The position numbers and the translations under genes were made by a program. From Stereocaulon alpinum (taxonomy: Eukaryota > Ascomycota > Lecanoromycetes > Lecanorales > Stereocaulaceae), in assembly GCA_018257865.1 (NCBI GenBank), contig JAEUBA010000118.1, positions 1-64,000 on the forward strand: a stretch of DNA of 64,000 bases, given 5' to 3'. Numbering within the stretch: position 1 is the first letter of the stretch; every line of letters begins with the position of its first letter. Under the pieces are notes generated by a model, which was not told where the DNA came from, did no database searches, and saw only the letters and a list, made by a program, of their open reading frames with translations. Positions 23,332-34,705 of this stretch are shown here, piece by piece.

Positions 23332-26019
23332 TCATAACGACATACTCAGCGTACATGGTGCCCCATCCTCATCTGCATCTCCATTCCTGCCTCTCTGCCT
23401 CGCTGTTGATGGTGGCAAATCTCGCACGTAGCGCCCAAAGCCATCATATTGCGGCAAAATACCTGCTGCGTGCCAGACCATCGGACTCGCCTGGGCATGT
23501 CGTCGTGCAGCTGCCAGCTCCTCGGGGTACAAATGCGCTCCAGATTGCCTGAGCAGCTTGACGTGGTCGATCAGTCCGGCATTTGCGGCCAGGAATAGAG
23601 GCGTGCGGTTGGCGTTGTTGCGTAGGTGGACCGAGGCGCCGTGAGAGAGGAGAAGGCGTAGGATATCCAGAGACGAGGCTGTTGAGGCAATGTGCTGGAG
23701 TACATGGTCATTTCATCTACTACGCTTTCTGTGGGGAAAACCACACGGTGGGACATCTCGCTGCGGATTTACTTACCAATGGAGTGTTACCAGAATAATC
23801 CGGCTCATTGAGCAACCAGCTGACGTCGCCTTTCAACAGATCTTGCACTACATCCACTCTGCCCTCGGAAATTGCATAGCTGAGTGAGGTGAGATTGGTT
23901 ATGCTGGATGGTAAGACTCTGTGGGGATGTTGGAACACCATGGTAGAGTGCTCCGTGAACTCGCCTCGAAGTGAGATGGACATTTGTTCCGTGACTTCCT
24001 CGGGGCTTAGGTCCAGTGCTAAGAGATACGAGAGTTTGGCAAGGGCGGCTTCAGATGTCAAATCATGCCCTGGAATCACACCCGCACGCTTGAGGAGCAT
24101 GGCGGGCTCGTAAAGAGGGCTGACTGTGCCGGTCATGCCTACTGAACCTTAGTGTTGCAACATTAGAAGGTTTGGATCCTCACATTGAGTCACATTTACA
24201 ATGACAATTCCCCTTTGGACTGCATTGGCAAAGACTTTGGTCAGCGTACCATCGGGTCCTCCAGGAGCATTGCCAGCACCGAAGGTCTCCAATACCAGAC
24301 CTTTCAGACCATCGAGCTTCAAGACAGCCTCAACCATTTCAGGCTTGATGCCGGGAAAGATCCTCAGACAAGCTACGTCTCCCGTGGCTCTGTTGGTCTG
24401 GATAGAGAATGGCTTAAGACTGGTTGGCCGGTAGATAAGCTCCCATGATACCTGCAGTCCCTAAAGTCAGTATTGGCCAGTTCGAATCAAAACAGTCGAG
24501 TCTTTGGAGCAGGGAGTAGACGAGTTGCAGCGTAACAAGACCAAGAAAAGTACACTCACGTGGGTCTTCTGTGAGGAAATGGTCGCTAACGGAGGTAGAT
24601 TGGGGGAAGCAAACGCAGCAAAGTCGCTTGCAGATACTTTGGTTGTCCTATTCCCGCGGAATAGGCTGTGATTGAAGAATAGACATACTTCAGGGATCAT
24701 GAAATGGCCAGCAATGATTAGGGAATTTAACAGATTGCCTTCTGCATCATTCTGGAGTTCTAGCATAGGTGCTTGGCTTCCTGTCAGTATGACCGGCTTC
24801 CCTAGGTTCTGCAGCATGAAGCTCAATGCCTGAACATATCTGGAGTCAGCAACTAGATTATGAGCGTGTTGCAGGGGCACGGCAAAGTAGAGAACCAGAT
24901 TCTTTGGGTTGGAAGGGACGGCGTACACACCGAACATGTATAAGCTAAGCTATCAGTGCCGTGGAGAATCACGAATGCATCGAACAGTCTGTAATTTCTG
25001 TATATTGACTTAGCGATATGCGTCCACCTGCAAAGTCGTCAGTCAGCAAGGTGCCAGAAGTTCAATTTTGAGGATTATCAACACAGTACAATGGCTGCAA
25101 TTCATCAAAGTTCTCGCCAAAAGACGTGCCTCATGGGCCATGGCTTGGCTCAACAGCAAGGGATATCGGGGAGAAGTGTACTACAAGACAGGTCTTAGGA
25201 ACAATACTGATGGCGGAACATAGTGCCTTGGAGTGCAGTCCGCCCAGAAGACAAGCGCCACGAGCATTGATTTGATAGGTTGAATGGTCAATATTCTAGT
25301 AGAGTATGCTCAATATGGGTCGCGGGAGTAGAACTCGTGCCCAGAACGTCTTGTTAAGAGCAGTGAATGTTTGAATTTGAAGATGATGACCTTAAAGGAA
25401 CTTACCCGTCAGCATTGATGGAGCTACTGTCGAGCAGCTCTTCGAATTCAAAGACCGCGTAGCGTACATGTTTCTGGTAGGTGCTCACTGGTGTTCTGTA
25501 GCTACGATGGGGCTGCTCAGTACCTGTTGGATGTTCTCCTGTCAGGAACCCCCTATTGAATAACTAACGAATGCGCTACGAGACCCATTCTGGGGCCTCC
25601 TGAAAGTTCAAGTCCGTCTTTGCATCAGGAGCATATTGTACAATTCCACTCACGCTGCTCAGAGGACGTACCGTCGTCCACTACTACGTTGATATCACTG
25701 GGATTAGAGCCGTCGTTGAAAGGAGGTCGTGGTGCCATGCAAGATTGTAGGAAGCCTCCTGTGCTACGAAATCAGTACCCATGTTCCCGGTTGCAGACCA
25801 AATAACGAGACAGGCGAAAGGTACAAGACCCGAAACAATGGCTCTTGTAAGGGATACCAAGACCTAGGCTGTGTTCTGAGCGGGAGCATCAAGGCGCCAA
25901 ATGTACGTACGGGCAGGTACAAAGCCGTTGGGACTTTTGGTCATACAGATAGTTCCTCCGGTCATGATGATCAAGACTCTCGATTCAGGAATTGGCGTGG
26001 ACTCTGATCGTTGTTCCAT
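23332..26019 (-). CDS. L-asparaginase with C-terminal ankyrin repeats
   Basis: Eight exons on the minus strand: 25911-26019, 25672-25758, 25406-25523, 24931-25027, 24560-24829, 24184-24451, 23777-24138, 23332-23694; 557 residues. The catalytic first motif MTGGTIC (Thr at ~20 and ~23) lies in exon 1; the second, HGTDS, at ~127-131 follows FDAFVIL. Then come [32 protein letters not shown] and IVNVTQC, the bacterial-type I asparaginase fold that hydrolyses asparagine to aspartate and ammonia. From ~400, [12 protein letters not shown]...[14 protein letters not shown] are ankyrin repeats, the layout of cytosolic ASPG/60-kDa lysophospholipase-type enzymes. Introns in the 5' half are long for this locus (152, 148, 378, 101 and 108 bp) while the last two are 45 and 82. 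Phases all close, but exons 2-3 carry slightly less certainty. Confidence 0.88.
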
Positions 26020-26748
26020 GGTGTGTTCCTGGTATGTGACCTCAAGAAGGTTGCAGAGTGGCCAGAAACCACCCTCATATACACAATGACTCCAGGAAAT
26101 ATAGCTTTTGTGCGTGACAGATCATGCCATTTTGTGTCAAATGAGAGCCAGCATAGGTGCTCAAGTCTATACAAAAGCGGGGTCTCAATATGCAAGCATT
26201 TAAGACTCCAGACGGAACTCAGACGCTTCCAGGAAAGGAAAGGTAGTATTCCCACAGTCTATCGCGGACATTTCCACACCGAGTGCATGACGCATGAGAT
26301 CGCTTCGAATTTGCGTTCAGTGAAAACCTTGACCCAGTATCTTGAATCAGATGAGCAGCAGAACAAGGAGTATTGAGCAAGAATACAAGAAGTGAAGCTT
26401 TATGAGCGATTGAGCTTGGCACTAAGTTCGGAATTGTGTGGTGGGGTTGCCGCAAGGAGATTAGTGCATGCGCATTGTTCAAATCTCCAAAGGAACGAGT
26501 CATGCATGAATGAACTTTCCTATTCGTCCGGTATGATCTTGTCATGAGACACTAGCGATTAGACAATAAAGAGTGTAGAGGGGTTGGTATCTATCGCTGA
26601 TGCATCCAACGCCAAATCCAATTGATCCCTTGTCATAATTCCTGGATCCTTCTGATCCTCTTAATCATGTAACGAGCGTAGCGCCATCCATGACAAAAAT
26701 AGCCATTTCTTCGTATCGCTCAATGCTTTTCGGAGAGCATTCCTCCCC
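26020..26748. other. Asparaginase promoter interval
   Basis: 729 bases between the asparaginase start and the 3' end of the next minus-strand gene. The plus-strand frame 26,011-26,376 has no recognisable content. No other gene supported. Confidence 0.55.
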
Positions 26749-27831
26749 CTAACCGACACCTTCTCCGAAGGCAAATGCTGGAATGACTGGTGTTTCCCGC
26801 CGCTCGTCGGCAGCTCGAGCAATCATCTTTGGTTTCTTCATGACTTGATGATCCCTATGATGTATGGTCTGCTTCTTCGCCAGGCTCAGCGATCTAGTAA
26901 GACCTTTCCAGCCGTTACCCATGGCAACTGGCGGATTGGAGTTGTTTCTAGCGCGAGCGACGCTGCCAGATTTCTTCGCGCCCTTGCTGCTGTGGCTGCT
27001 ATAGCTGCTATAGCTGCTGTAGGAACTTCTCGGCGAGAGACGTGGAGGGTCGAGGGAGTATGGGTCGTAATCGTTGTATGTAAGCGGGCTGCGAAGCTCA
27101 AGGTCTGGGAAGTAATGGTCTCCCTCGTCCTCGTCCTCATCCTCCTTTGCTACGATTGTGGCATCTTCAGGGAGCCATGACTCGGGTGCTAGTATGGGCA
27201 AGCTGTCTGTGCGCTTGGGAAGCGGCTCTTCTGGGGTGACAACCTTGGTGGCTTCTTGAGCAATGAATGTGGTCTTCTCGTCTGTGACAGATCGGATGCT
27301 TGAGGCGGCCCTCTTCACGGCAGATCGTAGTAGCTTTGGGTGAAGCTCTGCACTGCGCTTGCGCTTATGCATGGGAGCAATGTTGGTGATATCGACGAGC
27401 TTCGGGCGACCCACGAAAATTGGGACAGCAACAGCGATCTCGGTCTTGTATTCCTCGACACTTGCCGGTTCTGCCGCACACTCGACGGCATCTTCAATAT
27501 GTATGATGCTCGAAGTCTTGTGCTTCAGCTCCTCCTCTTCATAAGTCTCGCTGTCTGGGCTCGGGGAGGGTTCTTCTTCGCTCGACATGTAACGATCAGG
27601 GAGCTCTGATTCGGCGTAGGTGTTGATGCGGAGGTTGTGCACTGAATCTTTCCGCGAGGCCACCTTACGCAAGGCTGCAGGTGGGAAGTCCATCTCCTTC
27701 TGAGGTCTCTCGTAGTCTTCATCCACGATCCAAAGAGGCTCGCTCAAAGTTCTAGAGCTCTCGATGCTCGGCCTTGCATCAGCCAATTGCCTCGGAGCGA
27801 TAACCTGCGGTCGACGATGTAAGACAGGCAT
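26749..27831 (-). CDS. Hypothetical protein, low-complexity, probably disordered
   Basis: Single-exon frame of 360 residues starting at an ATG at 27,831. I do not recognise a domain. Composition is charged and Ser/Pro-rich, with acidic stretches (KEDEDEDEGDHYFPD, SSEEEPSPSPDSETYEEEEL) and a Tyr-Ser tract (SSYSSYSSYSSHSS) at ~285-298, encoded by a GCT/GCTATA-type repeat on the plus strand near 26,985-27,020. The C-terminal third is basic (KGLTRSLSLAKKQ, MKKPKM). The uninterrupted length against frequent stops in the other frames, plus codon regularity, supports a real gene. A scaffold or nuclear regulatory role would be guesswork. Confidence 0.75.
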   Translation of the reverse strand: MPVLHRRPQVIAPRQLADARPSIESSRTLSEPLWIVDEDYERPQKEMDFPPAALRKVASRKDSVHNLRINTYAESELPDRYMSSEEEPSPSPDSETYEEEELKHKTSSIIHIEDAVECAAEPASVEEYKTEIAVAVPIFVGRPKLVDITNIAPMHKRKRSAELHPKLLRSAVKRAASSIRSVTDEKTTFIAQEATKVVTPEEPLPKRTDSLPILAPESWLPEDATIVAKEDEDEDEGDHYFPDLELRSPLTYNDYDPYSLDPPRLSPRSSYSSYSSYSSHSSKGAKKSGSVARARNNSNPPVAMGNGWKGLTRSLSLAKKQTIHHRDHQVMKKPKMIARAADERRETPVIPAFAFGEGVG

Positions 27832-30800
27832 GATAGGATGAGGTGAGCAACGTTGCTTGAAAGGTAGAGAGGAAACAGCTGTTCTTCTACATGAAGCAAA
27901 TTAGGAGGATGGAAGATGAGACGAGTAGGAGGAGATTAGCTGCAACGTTACAGGAATGGAACAATTATGGAGCAGGCCTCGGCTAGAGGGCAGTGCAGTG
28001 TAGTTGAAGTAATCCCAAAGTAATCCCACAAAAAAAGGCGAGAGATTCTGGGGGCCTTATACAGCATGCGCCGCGACGCCGCGAACAGGCGATTTGGCTT
28101 ATCATGTTGAGACGATATGGCTCTGTGCTTCACAGGCAAGGTTAGATCGAGCATCGGGACGGCAATTTACTTTGACGAGGCATAGAGAACCTGTAGCTAG
28201 AGTGGCCCAGTGCATGACGGTTAAATGTGTAACTCGCAACTGATGCAAGCGATTGGGTGTGGGGAGAGAATGATTGGGTAGGAAATTAAAGCTGGCATCG
28301 AAGTGGTTGCATGCTGGCCCAACCGCTTGTCCCAGCTAGCGCCTCTCGTGCCATCCTGCCATCCTGCCATCCCACCATTACAGTAATTTATTGACCATCC
28401 ATTGCTGCGCTTCAAAACGGAATGTATCCAGCGAGGAGGCAAGAAGAAAAGTCCCGTCTACTTATCGTAGTGTATTGCATGTGATATGTGATAGGCTTCG
28501 ATCATCGACCATGACGGCGATTGTAGTGGACTGCGTCACTGTATACGGTAGTTCTATCACCATTAAATGTGTTACTCGACCCACAGAATCCTGCTTGAGA
28601 CTGTAAGACGGCTTAGCCCCAGCCAACCTACGCCTCTTGCACCACTCCACCACGAGACCTAGGTACCCAGTATGATCGACGCTGGGGCGCAATCAAAACT
28701 TCAAAAGCGGTGCAAGCCGAACATGTGAAACAGTCCAACAGTCCCTGAGGGCCAAACCCCCGTGGTGCCCGTGTGTGCGGGCTGGCGCGGCACATCACCA
28801 ATACGGTAACCGGCATCCAACTTCCACGGAAGCCAAGCCACCAAGCCACCAATCCAACTGTGCTTCACCACATCGACTCGACTCGACTTGACTCAAGTAG
28901 CTACACCTTATCTCCCACAATCTCTCATGTCTACTACCTCTGTCGATCTGTACTCGGTCACACTCTCCGACACTCTGCGACCCTCTAGTACAGTTGTATA
29001 TTCGAACATGCGTCTTGCGCTTCACGATCATTATGCGCGCTTCTTGCAACCCTTACGTCTAATCAGGGAACTTTCCCTCACACAATTTTCCGAGAGCCGC
29101 TACGATTCAGCTTGCCGGCATGGGGTACATTAGGTTCAGATCCCCACGTTTTCAAAGTACTCTAAAGAGGGTCTACTAGCGAGGTGAGGGGAAGCTGCAA
29201 CTAGAGGCGATTACTTTGCGCACAAATGCACAATGCAGCGAACATTTTCGAATCTACGATCAGTGACGCAGAGCAATGGCCTCTTGCGCGCTTCCACGAA
29301 GAATTCGTTAGCAGCTCCCTTCATCGCCGTTTTGGTGGATGACCTTGATTTTACGGAGGCTTGGTGCCATACTTCTCTCGAAGCTTGTCCATGCCGCATT
29401 CCATGAGCCGCAAGCTTGTATTCCGTGCCTTGGTAGGTCTATGGCAAAGCATGATTCTCGGCTTTGAGGCTCCGGCTAATTGTATTCTTCCGATGTGCAA
29501 AGCTCCATGCCACATTGTTTGCATCAGGCCATACTCTCGGACCCTGGGACAGCACAATCGTCCATTCAGACACGATCTGACGGCTGACGCGGCTAGATCT
29601 CTCTTTGCCTTTCTCACATGAGCATTCGCCCTTCGCTTCTTTTCAAGTTCATAAATACGATGGTGCTTGCAATGTGGTCAGCCGCTCGAACAGTCTAGCA
29701 AGATAATTGAGCAAAACCCACGCATAGGATTTTTCTTTTTTGCGTGTATCTTTACGAAGTCCGCAGTCGCATTCCTTCTAGTCCGTTGATCTTGGTTTTC
29801 TGTGTGCCGGTGTCGGACTTTCAGCTGGACTTGTACTACCCCGTCTGCCGCCTGCGAAGAAAACATATTTTCTTCGCGATAGTGTCTACAGCCGCAATCC
29901 GCGCGACATTCTACCTTTTCATGATAAGACATGGAAAGTATACGAGTGTCGGAAATATACTTGGAAAAGCCTCAATGTGCGGGTCTTTATGTCTTGGTCC
30001 TTCCTTCGTGAGTATTCGGAGAATGAAGAATCCGTTATTGGGTCATAGCGCTCGTTATTAGCTTTCTATACCCATGTCGCCGCTGCAGCTTCGCTATGAG
30101 CGTGGACATCTATGCAAATCATGAGGCCCCAAGAAAGGATGTTTGAGGAATTTTGAGTATCAGCACGGACGTATATGCAATACACAAGGTCTAGGTTGGG
30201 TGGTTCCGTCCAATGCGTAGCAAGAAAACAAAGCATGAAACATGATGCCTACAGTACCTCACATCCGAGCGTGGACATTTATGCAATGACATACAATGCA
30301 TACAAGCATTTCAGAGCATATGAGATGCCCAGGCTGTATAGAGCGCACGAACGTGACAAAAGTGAAAATGTTAAGAAATGGTACCTGCTACTGCTTGAGC
30401 CACAGCGTGCTTAAAAGATGACAGCAAATGAGATCTTGCGTGGTAGCTAAGAGAAGGATGCCAGATGCCAGTTCTACGACGGCGCTTGGGTACCAACTTT
30501 CTGCTGTCCTCCGTCATTAGGAGGGTCAATGCAGAGGACTCCTACCAAGTCTGGTCGTGTTCTTCATACATGCATGTAGGTGAGGCATTTGCGCAGTCTA
30601 CGAAGGATGATGAGAGCACTCTGAGGACGTGACTAATGATCGAATAGTGCAGAGTGCACAGACAGAATCGAAACATCAGCTTCGTGATTCCAGATTTCGG
30701 GTGTCTTTGGCCTTGGGCACATCTATGCAAGATTTTCATCAAAACGCCGACCATCTATTCGCAAAGCCAACCATATATGATCCAACCATGGGGTTTCGGT

Positions 30801-33289
30801 CGCCAATTCGAGATTTTTTGGAGCGTCAATGCTGAGCATACTCTTCAGATTCCAGCGTTGGCTTCATGCTATTCCACGTCAGCGCAAGTCACGGTATACG
30901 CTTCCCTTGAGTTCCGCACCGTGACCAATCCTACAGAGGCGTGATCTTCAAAAAAGTATGAACCAGCTCAGACCCTCTTACCATCAAAATCGCAAGCTGG
31001 AAGACTTCCTGAGGGCTCTACTTCCAATAGTGGCTTACATGGCAGCCTCTCCGAGCTCGGATAGACGTGAGGCTGTTGTTTTGATCCTTCTACTTCTGCG
31101 TTCACGCCTTGCTACGTTGAGCGTAGTTCATCATAAGTGAAGGTGTCGCAATGTGTCAATTGCGGTGATTTGACTCGAGGATTAATGTGAATTGGGTATC
31201 AGAAACTTAGAGCGCACACTGGGATCTTGATTTCCATGGCAAGCTAAAGTTACATTAACAATGTCAACAAAGACAACACTTGAGCATGAAAAATATCAAT
31301 CCTTTCCAGGATTTTGGTAGAACAACATGCACTCTTAGGGTGTATGAGCGGAGTATGATAGTCCACACATTGAAGTCGCGAAATGTACGTATCTTGTATC
31401 TGTCAATGCCAGCTTCCCAGTCCAAAGATCACGTATATTAGCGCCTTCGCGTTACCGAAACCATTTCTTCTTATGAGAGCTCCTCTTCCTGAATGAGATC
31501 ACGTTACCATTTACTTACGACCTCGGACTGCGCATACTCAAAGGCGCTGAATTTGCGTCTACCGTATTCTTTGTTTCAGAGATAGCCAGAGCAGACAAGA
31601 AAAGGCATTAGCCTAGTCGAGGCCGCAGTGCATCATTCATACAACTGACGCGTTCATAGTTGCGCTTTAAAACATCCAGGGACTGTGTATGATAGCGTCA
31701 GCCTTGCCTGCCTTGTTACGCATGAAATGGTCGTATGTTTGATCGAATTACATTTCGACTTCACTCAGAACCTTGGCTTTGTTGCGAAGCCCACATTCCA
31801 TGGTTCATCCGCGTCTTCAGCACCCTTGAGCATTTGCGAGCTGCCTTACCAAGTCAGCAGGTAATTCCACTTGCGCTTTCGTTCTTCAATCTGAGTGTTG
31901 ATTTCTTGGTCTGTACGCTGGAGCACCAGCTGACCTCGAAAATTTTTCAAGGAGAGTCTTGCCTACCTCTCTACGCAGCTGGCTTTCCCAATCAGTGCTA
32001 CATTTGATAGGTCGCACCCTGGCCTGACCTGTAGGATCTGCGTCGATCTAGGCGGTGTTGACGTTGTTCTCCGATTGATTCGGGCATCACAGAGCTCCAA
32101 CCACGTCTAGAAGAATAATGCACGTCATCATTGCTCAGCCATAAGCCACCCATAATCCTATGCGTTGAAGACGTAGAGACGTTGCCGAGAGCTCAAGAGC
32201 AGCGATTGAGTCCCGGGTTCGAGATTTTGCCAATGGAGATATTGTTCGACCCGCAACTATTGGCGCTCACCATACATGTGAGAATGCTCTACCCGTCACC
32301 CGTACCTGTGACTGTCTTGAAGACTCTACATGCTCCCATCTCGCTAGTGAGGTTTCAACAGATCAACGATCGTCAACTCCCACTCCAAGCTGACGGGACG
32401 ACTCATGAGCCGGTTTATGTTTCGTCTACCGCCCGGTACCGAAGAAGTATCCGGCCTGTCACACTCCGATCGATCCCGGTATCAGTACTTCCTTTTGCAC
32501 TGATATCTGCAAATGAGCGCGTCCGCTTTATGCACGTCTACTGTGTGCTCTAGGAGCTTTTGCTGAGCGTGGAATCGACGAATAATGAGATACTGGCCCC
32601 AGCAGATCTCAAGGAGCTTCTTTACCTTACAGATCTCGATCGATAGCTCAGCCTTCTGAAAACCCGGCAGACTCAAATCGACTTCCGATCACAGAGTTTC
32701 CTTATAATCTATCACTTGCTGGAGTGTACTGTTGAACGAAAACCACTTGGACTTCAAGGAGATACGTACAGCTTTCCCCTATGTCGCAGGTGCACAACGC
32801 GCTGTTCTAGTCTTCGACTAAATCCAGAAGGAACACGTCTTTCGGATGCCCTAGGGATTCTGACTCTGCAAGAACATCTATAATCTTGGTACGCGCATGT
32901 CAGCGCTGAAGACAGCCCGACTAAATACGTGGGCACGTTGCTGGTGGCGTCAGGCGACCAAAGATTTCGACCCAAGGGCTTCAATGGCGGCTTAAGTGAT
33001 CCAAACGATGAGCACGTTTTCTTGAGCAGTGTGCAGAGAGCACAGGATGGCGTGTCATTACGTCAAACGTGTCCAAGATTGCCCTTAGATGTGGTGTATG
33101 ACAATTGGCTTAGTGACCGCCTCTGACTAACACGTGGTCTAGCAGCCGTCCCGCGAGGCGAAAGAGCGCCGTTCTACGGTATAGTTGAGATCAATGGATC
33201 ATGTCGTGCATATCCTCGGAGCATCCTTGAAGTCCACTTTTGTCGTCGGATGGCGTACCCCGGTTTATGAGCAGCCTAATCTATTGTGG

Positions 33290-33372
33290 GTGTTTGCAGT
33301 TGATACTTAATTGTATTAGGTTCGATTCCTAATGGCGCTGGTACAATGGTGTAATGGTTTTGTTTTCTTCTG
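33290..33372 (+). repeat. 83-bp direct repeat, copy 1, tRNA-like
   Basis: Identical over 83 bases to 33,518-33,600. It contains GGTTCGATTCC at 33,319-33,329, a match to the pol III B-box. The surrounding ATTAGG-TTCGATT-CCTAAT folds as a T-arm with a 7-base loop, followed by GGCGCTG, which can pair with CAGCGCC at 33,374-33,380. It resembles the 3' half of a tRNA rather than a complete gene. Confidence 0.7.
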
Positions 33373-33423
33373 GCAGCGCCATTAGCTGGCAGGTCTTTAA
33401 AGTTCTTAACCGGGAACAGCTGT

Positions 33424-33434
33424 GGTTCGAATCC
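33424..33434 (+). promoter_or_regulatory. B-box-like motif in repeat spacer
   Basis: GGTTCGAATCC between the two 83-bp repeats is an exact match to the tRNA B-box consensus GGTTCGANNCC. Together with the two repeat copies there are three such boxes within 240 bases. No complete tRNA cloverleaf can be assembled around it by eye. Confidence 0.4.
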
Positions 33435-33517
33435 CAGTAAGTGTGGTGTCAGTTCGCCCACCAAAAACGTTCGTTGGTTGGCTTACCGTCCGGGGCGGAC
33501 GCCTGTTGGTTGTGGTC

Positions 33518-33600
33518 GTGTTTGCAGTTGATACTTAATTGTATTAGGTTCGATTCCTAATGGCGCTGGTACAATGGTGTAATGGTTTTGTTTTCTTCTG
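33518..33600 (+). repeat. 83-bp direct repeat, copy 2, tRNA-like
   Basis: Second, identical copy, 228 bases downstream of the first, with its B-box match at 33,547-33,557. It runs straight into a strong hairpin at 33,599-33,631 (TGTGGGTATC pairing with GATACCCCACA, one bulge). Confidence 0.7.
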
Positions 33601-34705
33601 TGGGTATCGATGTATCTATTGATACCCCACAAGGTGAAATAGTCGGATGATGCTCATTTCTGCCAGTGATGGCGCCTTGTGTCAGCCAGTAACAAGATGC
33701 CCTGAGCATTACCCTGACATACAATGGAGTGGTCGGCGGGGTGGTCGATGATACAAGTGCGCTTACTTCTGTGGTGGTACCTAACAGAATTACTTGAGAA
33801 CCCCCTCACAACGGCCTTTGGGTTGCCCGAAAGCAAGCCGCTGAAGGGGAGGCGTCGGATTGTTTGAGTGTGTAGGGCTCGATTATTACCTAATTAGCCT
33901 GCTTGGCCTTAGTTCTATGTCTAGCCGAGAAAACTTTTCTGGCTCGTCTGGCTCTCTTTCAATTATTCACTCTTCCCTAACCTCATCGATGACCATTCAT
34001 ATTGAATTATTCCCTCACGCTCCGAGGACCCTCCCCCCCTCCCCACTCGTATCTGCCTCCGCCTCCGATGAAACGAGATATATCCCTACCTTATTACCTT
34101 AACTATCCAAGACACCAAGACACCGGGATCGTCAATAGCTCTACGCCTCTAACGAAACCCCATCTGAGCACTAGTTGCGAGTCAGATCATCCTCCAATAG
34201 CCGTTTGATTTCGGAATCTTCTCCTTAGCGATTTGACCCACGCACGTCACCTCACCGCATCCTTCACCCCGTTCAAATTACCTCCTTTGAGCGCTCTGCC
34301 TTAAGCAATCCTGCTGAATAACCCCCTCTATTATCCTTCCTGTTCAAGATATCAAACTTCAAAGCTAGGCAGGATCAGTACATGGTTTCCTTATCAGACC
34401 TTGGCCATGACCCTACCAAGTACTTTGTACTACCGTTGTGGGGAAACACATCTCCCTACCCTAGCGTCACAATACCCCAGATCTCGCATTCCTGCAACTC
34501 TTTTGTTCCAGATTTACGCCCTCATTCCTTGCCTGTTACCTGAATCTAGCTTTTTCGTTGCATCATTCTCGTGCCTGTCTCATACCCTGATCTCCACTCA
34601 AAACACCTGCTTATCTCTTACCAAAAACTATCCAAACGGCTGCTTGCTTCTGCTTTCCCATACCTTATCTCGTACTGGTTCAGCTTACCCTTACCTCCCC
34701 AACTC

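Larger units (their letters stand above)
27832..34705. other. 6.9-kb gene-poor gap of normal composition
   Basis: Normal GC, with CA/TG present, so not RIP-degraded. I found no exon chain with a recognisable domain on either strand. It contains tandem CCATCCTG-like units at ~28,350-28,375, a TCGAC/TTGAC micro-repeat at 28,876-28,900, three near-identical 17-20-base motifs at 30,098-30,286, and the tRNA-like direct repeat at 33,290-33,600. The longest frame (32,131-32,553, 140 codons) has no family signature. The last ~250 bases before the NmrA start are pyrimidine-rich, as in fungal promoters. Confidence 0.6.

Noticed and set aside
29351..29617. 88-codon minus frame ending MECGMDKLREKYGTK
   Set aside because: The end looks protein-like, but the upstream part does not, and no exon chain or family match could be built.
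32131..32553. 140-codon plus frame in the gene-poor gap
   Set aside because: A faint LPMEIL...DPQLLAL resembles an F-box start, but the pattern is incomplete and the rest matches nothing I know.
33290..33600. Complete nuclear tRNA genes
   Set aside because: B-boxes and T-arms are present, but no standard acceptor/D/anticodon arms can be placed in linear order.
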